Below, one piece after another: positions 1 to 9,333 of a DNA stretch of 64,000 nucleotides. The first letter of the stretch is position 1. Each line of letters opens with the position of its first letter. The translations under genes were made by a program, and so were the position numbers. Source of the DNA: Kalaharituber pfeilii (lineage: Eukaryota; Ascomycota; Pezizomycetes; Pezizales; Pezizaceae); the NCBI GenBank assembly GCA_015179045.1, contig WHUZ01000005.1, forward strand, positions 1,922,001-1,986,000. The letters run 5' to 3'. The notes beneath the pieces were generated by a model. That model searched no databases. It saw only the letters and a list, made by a program, of their open reading frames with translations, and was not told where the DNA came from.

Positions 1-914
1 TGGGAAAGTCAAGGATATGTCTGCAGCGAGGCTGCGCCATCCGCTCGGGGAGAAATCCTACCGCATCTTTATCGACTTGCATTTTCAGCTGTTGCATTTC
101 TGGTGGTGTTTGGGTGAAAAAACAAAAGCATTCATGGCTTGAAACAGCGCTTCAGGATCACGTTTTCTCTTAAATGTTTTGCTCGACGACCTCTTTCCTT
201 TTTCTTTGTAGGATGCGCCTATATACATATCATGTCTCTCTATCTTCCTTTTCGTTTTTTCCCCCTTCTGGCGTTTCGGTTACTTGGGTTTCTGTCACGG
301 TCTCATATTCCTTGTTTTTGCATTAACGGGTGCCATTTTGTAATTTTTTTTTTTTTTTTTCACGCGGCATTGGATGCCTCTCTTTTTCAATTTCCTTGAC
401 GGATTGGATTACGGGGGGAGGTCTTGCATGGATCATTAATATGGATATGTACTGTACAGAGGAAGGGTATGGGAGTAGGGATGGTTAGAGCGGGAGATGG
501 GCGCTAGATCTATTAGTAGTGTACTACATAGACTCTAAGAAACTAGGTTATAGATTGGATGTGAGAGAGTATTGGATTTATGGGTTTATGTAATTGATCA
601 TCATGACAATGATGCAGGAATAATTTTTTTTTTTATATTTATTTTTTCTTCTCATTACAGGTATTGGTACTTTGCAATTGTCATCCTGGTTGCTCGTATT
701 CCCTGGAGGATAAGAAAATAAGCTTTTTCTGGAACTTTCGTTCTAGGGTCTTGGCACCACAGTGAGCAATCCACACCTGCTTGGCATGGTTTTTTGTGGT
801 CCCACCCTCCCCAAGCCCTGAATCCTGAATACCCAGTCCAGGGACACCCACACATGACCAGCACCTATCTACCCACAAAGCCCCAGAGGGACTTTCTCTC
901 TAAAGTAAAATGGA
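1..914. other. Left edge, no supported gene
   Basis: All three plus-strand frames are open for the first ~110 bases. One of them runs from base 2 to a TGA at 140-142, so the end of a gene cut by the window edge is possible but not supported by any motif. The rest is AT-rich with T runs (around 345-360 and 625-635). Short ORFs here lack family signatures and look like chance. Confidence 0.3.
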
Positions 915-985
915 GACAAGAATCTATTTTGCTCGCTTAGTGGTCTTGGGAGCTCTGCTATTCTATCTATCTACACTTTCCCTAG
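915..985. repeat. LTR fragment (left copy)
   Basis: The stretch containing AGAATCTATTTTGCTCGC followed by 'cttgggagctctgctattc' recurs at 2131-2297 and, more diverged, at 2748-2860. It is in the same orientation each time. It abuts the 3' end of the gag relic directly, which fits a truncated LTR of an internally deleted copia element. The similarity is seen in the sequence; calling it an LTR is inference from its position on both sides of gag. Confidence 0.5.
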
Positions 986-1953
986 CTTTTTGGTCTCGTT
1001 TTTCTTCTCCTTTTGTTCATCCCGTTTTTTGGTGTAACATTCTTCTTCAGTGTGCCCCTTTCCTCTCCATCCGTTGACTTTCTGGCAGTAGGCACACTCC
1101 TTTTTTTCATCCTTCGGCTTCTTGCTATCTGCTTTGAGGATCACTGGATCGTCCTGCATCTCGGCCGCGTTCTTCTTTCCCGTTGGTAGGGGATGTATTG
1201 CTGTAGTTCTCGTGTGACGTCTCCAAATGTAAACTCCCCTTTTGCCCTTATATTTCTGACTATGTTTCGGTAAAACGACGGCATTGACAACAGTAGGAAT
1301 TCGGCTTTGCAGTAGTCATCCTTGGATATTTCCTGCATGCATTCCCCAAGTATTTGCTTCTTTCCATCAAATGCGGAGTTTGCTAGTGTGCCCTTCATCA
1401 AGTTCCATCTTCTCTCGTATTCGTTGATATGTTCGTGGATAGTGGTGGTTCGGTCATCGAATGAGAACTGGGTCAGATTCCCCAGTACTGCCCCTAGATC
1501 GCGTATCGCCTTCCCTTCGTATTTGGAGCGCAGTATTTCGTACGCATCCTTCGCAGTCTTACATAGCCCAATTGACGGCATTGCTTCGGATTCGCAGTTG
1601 TTTATCATTGTTAACACTGCGAAGTTGTTTGCTCTCTTCCAGATGGTTGGCGTTATCTCTTCTTTAGTGCCCTGGTCTTCCGTTTCTATCTTCCCATCTT
1701 GGTCGATTTCTCCGGTGACGACGTCCCATGCTGTTTTGTCGGCGCTGACTTCGTATAGCGACAGCGTCTTCTCTATCAAGTTTATCCATTCGGCATAGTT
1801 TTCTTGACCCTTGAGCTTGTAGTCTACTTTTGGAATTGACTGAATGGTAAACGTGGAGGTTGCTTTTTGGTCGGCGGGTCCCATTTCTGCGGGCACGAAA
1901 ACACCGTTTCTGGTGATTCTCTTGTTTATTTCTTCGTCCGGGTTTTCAGCCAA
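971..1953 (-). pseudogene. Ty1/copia-type gag relic (frameshifted)
   Basis: Two overlapping minus-strand frames together read as a copia-type gag. The first (1953 to 1141, about 270 codons) carries the gag/UBN2-like core: a YKLKGQENYAEW-type start near residue 46, ALxxIxxxC-like helices and an AYEILRSKYEG motif near residue 137. The second (1159 to 971) is shifted by one base and carries a zinc-knuckle-like motif (CAYC, then H, then C; spacing CX2CX10HX4C). The element should continue into protease, integrase and reverse transcriptase, but none is present: LTR-like sequence begins immediately after the knuckle. It is therefore a dead, internally deleted copy. The family assignment rests on the gag-core pattern recalled for copia elements; the frameshift near 1141-1180 is seen directly. 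Confidence 0.7.
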
Positions 1954-2130
1954 GATGTTGTCTACCTCTTGGCCGAGGTCTTATCGTGTGTAGGCTCCGG
2001 CTGTTTCTGTGGACATTGGGCACTCAAGCAAATACATGCCTGAGTCGTATCGGTATGTACTGTGGTTAGTTGGCTTTCTGTTCGTTCGGCAATGACTTTC
2101 CTGGGTTTCTGGTAACCCCAAGTTATTTGA

Positions 2131-2297
2131 AGAGAAGAATCTATTTTGCTCGCGCGCTTGGTGATCTTGTTGTAATCTTTTGGGAGGAGAGAGTTTATTT
2201 GCCCGCTCGGTATCTTGGGAGCTATTGTCTATCTACATTTCGCGGAATTTACAGACCCTTTTATATCCTTCGACCCTTCCTATGCGACTTCTTCAAC
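2131..2297. repeat. LTR-like fragment (right copy)
   Basis: This repeats the 915-985 sequence (AGAATCTATTTTGCTCGC, then 'tatcttgggagctattgtctatctac') and extends to 'tacagacccttttat', which recurs at about 2838 in a third copy. It lies upstream of the gag start on the minus strand, where the 5' LTR of that element is expected. Confidence 0.5.
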
Positions 2298-2300
2298 TGT

Positions 2301-2404
2301 CCACTATATTTCCGTTTCGGGTCCTCCCACTATATTTCCGTTTTGAGTCTTTCCACTATATTTCCGTTTCGAGTCTTTCCACTACATTTCCGTTTTAGGT
2401 CTAG
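2301..2404. repeat. 26-bp minisatellite, 4 units
   Basis: CCACTATATTTCCG recurs at 2301, 2327, 2353 and 2379, an exact 26-bp period, with only a few substitutions between units. It sits inside the LTR-like block. There are no unique spacers between units, so it is not a CRISPR array. Confidence 0.85.
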
Positions 2405-2747
2405 GACAGGCTTTAGGGGCTAAATCCTTACACTTGTGAGCTCTACTATTCTATCACTTTTCCTGCTCAATTTACTTCGCGACCCATGTCGATCTTCTTC
2501 CCAGTTTGGTCGCTTCCTAACCCTTAGTCTATAACCGATTTTAGCCCCATTAGGTCTCTTCGCCCTGGCGGGTCTTCGGGCTCTCAGTTTCCAACACTCT
2601 TTCGAGTTTCGAATACCCCATCTGCCTCGGAATTCTCGAATCAATTCCATTGCAACGGGTGTCACCTACCCATTTCCCAGAAATGTTATCATCCAGACAA
2701 AAGTCTACCGCGCACAACTCTTTTTTCTTACAAGCATATGTAATATT

Positions 2748-2860
2748 TGTGGAGAGAAGTGTTCATTTTGCTCACTCGATTATCTTAGGAGCTCTAGCTA
2801 GCTAGCTACACTTTTCCAGCGAAGTACAGACCTTTTTATGCCTTCTGATGCTTTTTCGTT
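2748..2860. repeat. Diverged LTR-like fragment (third copy)
   Basis: It shares 'ttttgctc', 'tcttaggagctct', 'ctacactttt' and 'gtacagacctttttat' in the same order with the copies at 915-985 and 2131-2297. It is a solo remnant of the same copia-type family, probably older. Confidence 0.45.
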
Positions 2861-3052
2861 ATGAATGGCATATGTCTCTTTTCAGTATCTTGAATTTTGA
2901 CCCTACGAGGAAAGCGGAAGGTTGCATTTTGACCCTGTAGGGTTTAGCTCATCGACCGGGGGTGAGAAGTTAAATCCTTATACACACCTACCACATCTGT
3001 CACCACCGCCCTCTCATTAGCTATAGCTGAGCACTTCTTACTTTTCCCTTAA

Positions 3053-3490
3053 GGTATCATATACACACCTTTTACTTGTTGACAATCTCAGCGTGCCTAT
3101 ACTCCAATCGTTCCGAAGACGCTGATAGCCTCGTCCCGCACCCAGGTATCATTTGTGAAGTCTGAAGATATTCACACCTACGTGAAGATAGAACCCTCTG
3201 TCACCCTAGCTTTTGATGGAATTCCAATAAAGGCAGACCCTTCAGCGGCATGGATGAAGAACGAAGGAGAGCTGTCAACGCTAAACAATGCGAATAGCGG
3301 GATGAAGGAGTTGATCCCTTCCTTGTCGCAATTGAAATGGTGCCGTCCTGATGTGAAAGATGATATAGAATGAAACATTGCCTAAAGCGAAGAACGAAAT
3401 GCTGGGATGCGTCAACTATACGTGCGAGTCTCCATATAAATCCCTTTTTGCCTGTTGATAATCTCAGCATGCCTTTATGTAGCTCCGGTA
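3053..3490. other. Direct repeat pair flanking a short ORF
   Basis: About 32 bases around 3068-3100 (CTTGTTGACAATCTCAGCGT) recur at about 3446-3478 with a few changes. A 72-codon plus-strand frame (3155-3373) with protein-like D/E/K composition lies between them, but it matches no family I recognise. This may be a small non-autonomous element or a decayed gene fragment. Confidence 0.3.
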
Positions 3491-3792
3491 TGTTTTGTTT
3501 TGTTTTGTTTTTTTTCGTTTCAGATTGTAGCTATAGCTATTGTTTTGGAACTCCTATCATGCTCAGCCTGGTTAGGGAATTCCAGTCTATGCGAGTTATC
3601 CTCCGATCCCTCACGCATCTAGCGCATTCTATTAACCTCACAGGCTGCATACGATTGTGGCCAGCCATTCTGATGCATATATGAGGAGCATGGGCGGGGC
3701 TTGAAGGTTAAGGAACTGGTATGTTATGTTGGAAGCATGGGGACTGGCAGGCTGAGAATATACGGGTTTGTGTCAGTCATGTGACCGTTAGT

Positions 3793-3910
3793 GGGAAGTG
3801 TTTTATTTTTTTATTTTTTATTTTTTATTTTTTATTTTTATTTTTTTCTTAAATAAATATCACGTAACCCTCAATACAGCTGCTCGCCATGGCAGGGCAG
3901 GGGAAGTGTT
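3793..3910 (-). mobile_element. Short poly(A) retroposon insertion, family A
   Basis: The direct repeat GGGAAGTGTT (3793-3802 and 3901-3910) flanks a 98-bp insertion. Read on the minus strand, it ends ...GCCATGGCGAGCAGCTG... GTTACGTGATA followed by an A-rich tail (T-rich on plus). The target-site duplication and poly(A) tail are hallmarks of target-primed reverse transcription, so this is a severely 5'-truncated LINE or a SINE-like copy. The same terminal sequence recurs near 43.1, 54.7 and 57.7 kb. Confidence 0.75.
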
Positions 3911-4886
3911 GGTGATGGACTGTATGATGGACCGCATAGGCATCACATGACTATTGAAGTGGCTTGCGAACATCTTGACGTGCTTGGATTTCGTTTTTGT
4001 TCTTCTCTCCCTTGCTCTCAAGCAGATTAGTTGGACCTCCGATTGCTTATGGCTATCAATGCTCTAGAGTGAACGCCTTGCAGCTTGGAGGTGAGGAGCA
4101 CCGTAAGGAGCTGGAGCGCTTGCATGCAGTGTCTGGACGGTACCTGAGAATGAGAGGAAGATAAAGGAGAAGGTGTGGCCGGGTCTACTTAGGTCAGTAT
4201 CGTTGCCACAAGCCACAATACTACAGTAGTCGATTATCGGCCCTGAGTATTTCTCCGCTGCATGCTCAAGCCTGTGATTTCTTAATTACCGCCACAACAA
4301 GCAATATAGCACAATAATAGGCATACGCTAACATGCAACATTCCCCCGTTCAGCTTTCAACTCTGAAGAACATGAGTTTCCAGGTTTCTAACAGCTAGTT
4401 GATCTCACGGGCCTACCAAAAAGGATGGGGATACCCACCTGAGCTGGCCCGTAAGGCTGCTAGTGACCATTCAACCGATACCTACAACAGGGCGATGCAT
4501 TTGACAGGCTGGGACACGAAAGTATATCACAAGTCGACCACATGGTTGAGTGATACGGGTTGCGCCACGGAGTGGCAAGTGTACGCGTATCATATGGCTT
4601 GTTGAGCATTCATTGTAAAGCATAGATAGCATGAGGAATAGAACAGACAGTAGGTACGCGGGGGCCTCCTGGCCTCAGAGAAGTGGTTAAGCTTCAAGCG
4701 TTGTCCTAAGTTACACCCTCATTTTAGCGTAGAGACTTTAACAGTTGGAAGTTTGTGTATCAAGTTTCTGAAGCAGCACCTACATAAGTGGTCTGAGGCC
4801 CGGCCTGAGTCGGCCGTAGACCGGATCCAGGGTCTACGAATAAGGGCACATGCACGTGCTCGGGAGAGTGCATCGTTGACTGAGTC
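3911..4886. other. Intergenic, no supported gene
   Basis: No recognisable coding region. A 68-codon plus frame at 4399-4605 has protein-like composition, but no known motif or partner exon was found. Confidence 0.4.
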
Positions 4887-4973
4887 TAGCATGAAGTTTA
4901 CCTCGCCATAGCCCTTAGGGCGGCCTGCGAGTAATGATATAAAATAAAAAAAAGAAAAATAGCATGAAGTTTA
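4887..4973 (+). mobile_element. Short poly(A) retroposon insertion, family B
   Basis: A perfect 14-bp duplication TAGCATGAAGTTTA (4887-4900 and 4960-4973) flanks only 59 bp. The insert contains GGGCGGCCTGCGAGTAATGA followed by an A-rich tail. The same 3' end recurs at 43.5, 54.9 and 57.4 kb, and more weakly at 26.9 kb. This is retroposition with extreme 5' truncation. Confidence 0.8.
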
Positions 4974-5483
4974 GGTCGGCGGGGGCAAGAAACAGACGCA
5001 TAAGTGGTAATTATACAATAGACTACTTAAATAGTTACTTGCTAGGCGTTTAGTTAAGCAACTCAATGGCGTAAATGAGGTGATATGTAATGCTGTGCAC
5101 AGAAGAAAGACTTCTTGGAGCTCACCAATACCGTAACCTTTCAACAAGGACACTCTATATTTACCTCATGTCCCGGCCTACCATTTTTTTCCCTCGCTGG
5201 GCTAGTAGTTCCTCATAACCTCTCGAAGCTAGAAGCTTCTCAGTTTGTGTGCGCATAGGCACGAGATCAATGTGCGTATACTGTTGTGCTTCCATTCCTT
5301 TTCATTAGGAAGACTAAGTGTAGTGTTACTCCTATATGAACTTTCAATTAACTGTAAGCCAATACATAAATCTGCATCAAAGTGCGTCCATCTCACACAA
5401 AACAGCAGCCCTAGAAGATATTTGATCCAATGGCCGCAGGATCAGTGGGTTGGCCGCCCTGTTTTGTGGGCATGTCACGAAAA
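4974..5483. other. Intergenic, no supported gene
   Basis: Only short chance ORFs; no motif, RNA gene or repeat was recognised before the palindrome begins. Confidence 0.4.
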
Positions 5484-5615
5484 ATATCTACATACAAGTG
5501 ATGGGCGCGGCCATCGACATGTGTGTCTTGGCGTAGGTCTGTGCTACTTTTGTTGTTTTTATTCTATCTCATCCCACTCCCATTCCGCCTGCACTTCCTT
5601 CTCACAGCACTGCCC

Positions 5616-5735
5616 TCTACAGTACCGCTCTGTACAGCACCGCTCTGCATAGCACCGCTTTGTACATCACGACTCGCACCGCTCTATACATCGCTATGTA
5701 CATCACGAATTGCGCCGCTCTGTTCGCACTGCTCC
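5616..5735. repeat. 15-bp minisatellite in left palindrome arm
   Basis: Units of the form ACCGCTCTGTACAGC / ACCGCTTTGTACATC are repeated about six times with variation. The mirror-image array occupies about 7060-7190 in the other arm, so the array predates the inverted duplication. Confidence 0.7.
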
Positions 5736-6100
5736 CCATACCATTCCGACCAGTCCCATATTATCATCACATCTACCTCCTTTTGTTGTCCCACTTGGTA
5801 TATGCACTGTCATCCTATTACATCTGCTGGCACTTGGTAAAGCTCAGCTACCCCATATATACCGTAGGATAGATCGGAATTTTTTTTCTTCGTAACCCCT
5901 TCCTGCTCTAATGTTTTCCCATATATTGATAATAAACTAACTGTTTATATTGTATAGTACGTTCAATTGGCTCACATTCTACTGGCACAAAGTACTTGTA
6001 CTGCTATTGCTGCTTGGTTTTACTATATAATACCCCGGATATTATTGCCTACTAGCTACTATTCGTGCTGGGTTACTGTGATTGATAGTGGTAGTACATT

Positions 6101-6241
6101 ATGTCTACGGGATTATCTGTAGGGAATTTCATGCAGCAGTGGGAGGTACCTAGTATTACTGAGCTTACATTTGATGCTGCTGATAGACTACTCTGCAGGA
6201 CCTTACAGGAATTTTTTCGCACACAGGTTACCCAGAGATAA
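6101..6241 (+). pseudogene. Short conserved frame, left palindrome arm
   Basis: This 46-codon frame starts ATG and reads MSTGLSV..., then WEVPSITELTFDAADRLL. The other arm encodes nearly the same peptide on the minus strand (6750-6595). The two copies agree at the protein level across about 38 residues before diverging at the 3' end, where this copy stops early. I do not recognise the family; it may be the first exon of a lost gene or transposon ORF. No start context or splice partner is convincing. Confidence 0.45.
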
Positions 6242-6594
6242 TGATGGGAACTTTTTATATACTCACAGAGGAGCAGCATTCCTCTCTGATATAGTGCTGC
6301 AAAAAAGATTATTTTTATGATGAAAGAATTAAATGCAAAAAGCTCATGCATCGGAGAGAGGTACTCAAGTGTGCAGGTATTGGTAGTAGAGCTACTACCA
6401 CAACAGTTTCCTATTATTTGAAGCACCTACTGGTACCAAAATCGGTGTGGTAGTAGTTCCACTACCAATACCTGCACTCTTGAGTACCTCTCTCCAATGC
6501 TTGTGCTTTTTTTTACCTTCAACTTTTTCATTATAATAATAATTTTTTTTTGCAGCATAACACCAGAAAGGAATGTCACTCCTCTGCAGATATG

Positions 6595-6750
6595 TTAAAA
6601 AGTTCTCACCGGTGCCTCTGGATATCCTGTGCAAAGAAATTCCTGTAAGGCCCTGCATAGTAGTCTATCAGCAGCATCAAATGTAAGCTCAGTAATACTA
6701 GGTACCTCCCACTGCTGCATGAAATTCTCTACAGATAATCCAGTAGACAT
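6595..6750 (-). pseudogene. Short conserved frame, right palindrome arm
   Basis: This 51-residue frame is the mirror copy of 6101-6241, sharing MSTGLSV and WEVPSITELTFDAADRLL and continuing ...LQEFLCTGYPEAP. Beyond a shift near 6610 a further open frame continues toward the loop (to about 6395), containing ...SDIPFWCYAAKK. That suggests the ancestral coding region was longer. Both copies point toward the palindrome centre. Family unknown. Confidence 0.45.
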
Positions 6751-7305
6751 AATGTACTACTACTATCAATCACAGTAAGCCAGCACGAATAGTAGTAGCC
6801 AATAATATCTAGGACATTATATAGTAAAACCAAGCAGCAGTAGCAGTACCAAGTATTCCGTGGGGAAGCATTAGAGCAGAAAGGAGGTAGAAAAACAATC
6901 CAAATCTATCCTAGGGTATATATGGGGGTAGCTGAACTATGCCAAGTACTAGCAGATGTAATAGGAGGACTGCAGATACCAAGTGGGACAGCAAAAGGAG
7001 GTAGATGTGATGTGAATAGCGATAATGTGGGACCGGTCACAGTGGTATGGGGGGCAGTGCGATTCGTCATGTACAAAGCGACGCAAATTGTGATGTATAG
7101 AGTGGCGTGGGTCGTGTCTACAAAGTGATGTATACAACAGTGCGAATCGTGATGTACAAAGCGGTGCTATACAGAGCGGTGCTGTGAGAACGAGTGCAGG
7201 CGGAATAGGATGACACGGAGCAAAAAAGCAGCAGAGCGAGCAGCTGACACAGACGTTACGCCATGACACCGACCAGAGGTCGCGCTCATCGCTTGTATAT
7301 ATATG

Positions 7306-7632
7306 GAGCATTGTTCAAACAAAGCAACAACTCCTATGATCTAATTAGTTTTGCTCAAGGTAAATATCATGATGTGAAGTTAGGCTGGGTCGTGAGGATG
7401 GCTCGACGAGACTCTTTCCGTCACAGAGACATGCATATGCATGTACAAGTGAATTGAGAGTATACATGTGTGCGAGTGTCAAGAGGGATGGACAAATATA
7501 TACTTATGGATGCGTTTGCGTGATAGACAAACAAGCAGGTTTAAATGATGTAGGGAAGTACAAAAGCTTGGAAGTTGAGTGAGGGTAAAGAGCGAGTTTT
7601 AAGGGAGCAAGCGTGAGGTACTGTACATACAT
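7306..7632. other. Intergenic, no supported gene
   Basis: Between the palindrome and the MITE; nothing recognisable. Confidence 0.4.
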
Positions 7633-8023
7633 TAGCGGTATTCAGATTAGAAAAATCTGGCCAGATTTTCCGGATTTCAGAATTTTATCAAGTCCGGAAA
7701 ATCCGGTCATCTCCATACAAAATTTTATCTGGTATTTTCATGTTATAAACCAGTTAGACCGGTTTATTTTCGTGTTTTTTTGCAGAAAAAATCCAGTCGG
7801 ATTTTTGCAACAACTGCATATATATGATGCAATTTGCGGGCCTTGATGCAATATTCAGGACTTGGTGTGCATAAATTCCGGTGGATTTTTGGACCCAAAA
7901 CCAGTTTCCGATTTGACAAAAAATCCGATTTTCACAAGAGGGTACTCAGACTACAGACCGGATAAACTGGTTTGTCCGCCGGATTCCATTTTATATGAGG
8001 ACAGTCTAATCTGAATACCGCTA
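7633..8023. mobile_element. 391-bp MITE with perfect TIRs and TA duplication
   Basis: Perfect 17-bp terminal inverted repeats (GCGGTATTCAGATTAGA at 7635, reverse complement ending at 8021) are flanked by TA on both sides. This is the signature of Tc1/mariner-type insertion. The interior is rich in short motifs such as TCCGGAAAATCCGG and AAAATCTGGCCAGATTTTC that can fold, and it encodes no transposase, so the copy is non-autonomous. Superfamily assignment rests on the TA duplication. Confidence 0.8.
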
Positions 8024-9333
8024 TTGTAGGTAAGTACTAGTACTTATGTTGTGCTTGCTTGTGTATGTCAAACTTGCATACTACTGTATACTTCAACGTC
8101 TAAGAACCTCCCAACTGCCACCCACGGCTTGATATAGTTGTGCTCCTGGACGGCCCTATTGGCATGCATTAAATACCTCCTTCGATATTTATATTTCTGT
8201 GTTCGACCTATCTTTTCTAGTGATAGCAAGACTCCCGACAGTCCAAATGCCGAGTTTGCTCCCACCTTCCTAAACCATCGCGATTAAAGATCAGACGTCC
8301 ATCTTGCACATGTCAAACTTGATGTCTTTACGCGGTTCCATTCACCCCCTCTGTCTCTTCCGTGCATGAATTCGGCAGGGCGGGGCCGTTCCGGTGCCCG
8401 TGTGAGGTTCAGGATGCGTTTTGGTAAATGCATTCCACGTGCAATCGGGCCACAGTACCCCCCGCCCTCGCCCTCTCACCCCAACACACACTCTTCAAGT
8501 GAGTGTTGGGGCGGGTCCCCCCACCGGCCCCAACCACAATGTGCCCGCATGCATTCAACATTCTCAACATAGCCAACGCAGCCAAAATTGAATCTTGTTC
8601 CATTGAGATATTTTCTTTTATTTCTAATTATTTTGGTATGTAGTACATTATGATGTATGCCAGGCTAGGATAGTCTCTACTATCCCCCTCAGTGGATATG
8701 ATCCTTTTGAATATCTAAGTAACGACTCGGGTCAGAGTCAACCTCAAAAAATCCCGCTGGCGATCTATAGATCTAGCCAATACCCCGTCTATGTAAACTC
8801 GCAAATATCCCAAATCAAAAAGACCCCCATGAAGGGGGAATAAAAAGAGAGAAGAAGAAAAAAAAAGTATAAAAATCCCCATGCAACAGAAAAAAAAGAA
8901 GTGGAGGCAAGTAGCCAGCTCTACACCACAACCAATGACCCTGAATGAACTAGGAAAATAAAATCAAACACGAAAAAAACTCCTATAAACCAATGACACC
9001 GCAGAACCCCATTGGAAAAAAATGAAACCAACAAAAATGAAAAGATTTTCCAGAAGAATGAAAGCAAACATTAGGAAACTTTACAAAAAAAAAAAAAAAG
9101 AAAAGAAAATTTTTGTAGGTGTAAATTCGTAAGGTTTCGTTGCATTCGTGACAAAGTCAAACAGACGCTGGCAAATGAAAAAAAATATTTCTCAGAAGAA
9201 TCGAAATGAAGTTGGGCGCCAAGCAGGAAGTGGGGGATTCAAAGTTATTTTACTTGAAAACTGCCCATACACTGTTGTGAAACTATATTAATCATATTAG
9301 TTTATATTGCTAGACCAATGGAGGACATTATTT
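8024..9333. other. Intergenic with small hairpin and A-rich stretch
   Basis: Holds a GC-rich patch (8370-8560) with a 33-nt hairpin at 8481-8513 (CCCCAACAC paired with GTGTTGGGG), followed by A-rich low-complexity sequence (8820-9110). No gene, RNA gene or element was recognised. Confidence 0.4.

Larger units (their letters stand above)
5484..7305. repeat. 1.8-kb imperfect palindrome (inverted repeat)
   Basis: The left arm (about 5484-6402) is repeated in reverse complement as the right arm (about 6445-7305) around a loop of roughly 40 bases near 6403-6444. Landmarks that pair include: TACAAGTGATGGGCGCG with its mirror at ~7280-7297; 'cattccgcctgcact' with its mirror at ~7195; a 15-bp minisatellite in each arm; GCTGCTTGGTTTTACTATATA with 'tatatagtaaaaccaagcagc'; TGCAGCAGTGGGAGGTACCTAGTATTACT with its mirror at ~6695-6720; and GTGCAGGTATTGGTAGTAG with its mirror at ~6455. 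The arms have drifted by substitutions and indels, so the event is old. It could be a foldback element or a head-to-head duplication of a decayed gene or transposon. No target-site duplication was identified at the ends. Confidence 0.85.

Noticed and set aside
1322..1798. 158-codon plus-strand ORF
   Set aside because: Antisense shadow of the copia gag frame.
2301..2404. CRISPR-like regular repeats
   Set aside because: Constant 26-bp period without unique spacers, in a eukaryotic LTR-like context; a minisatellite.
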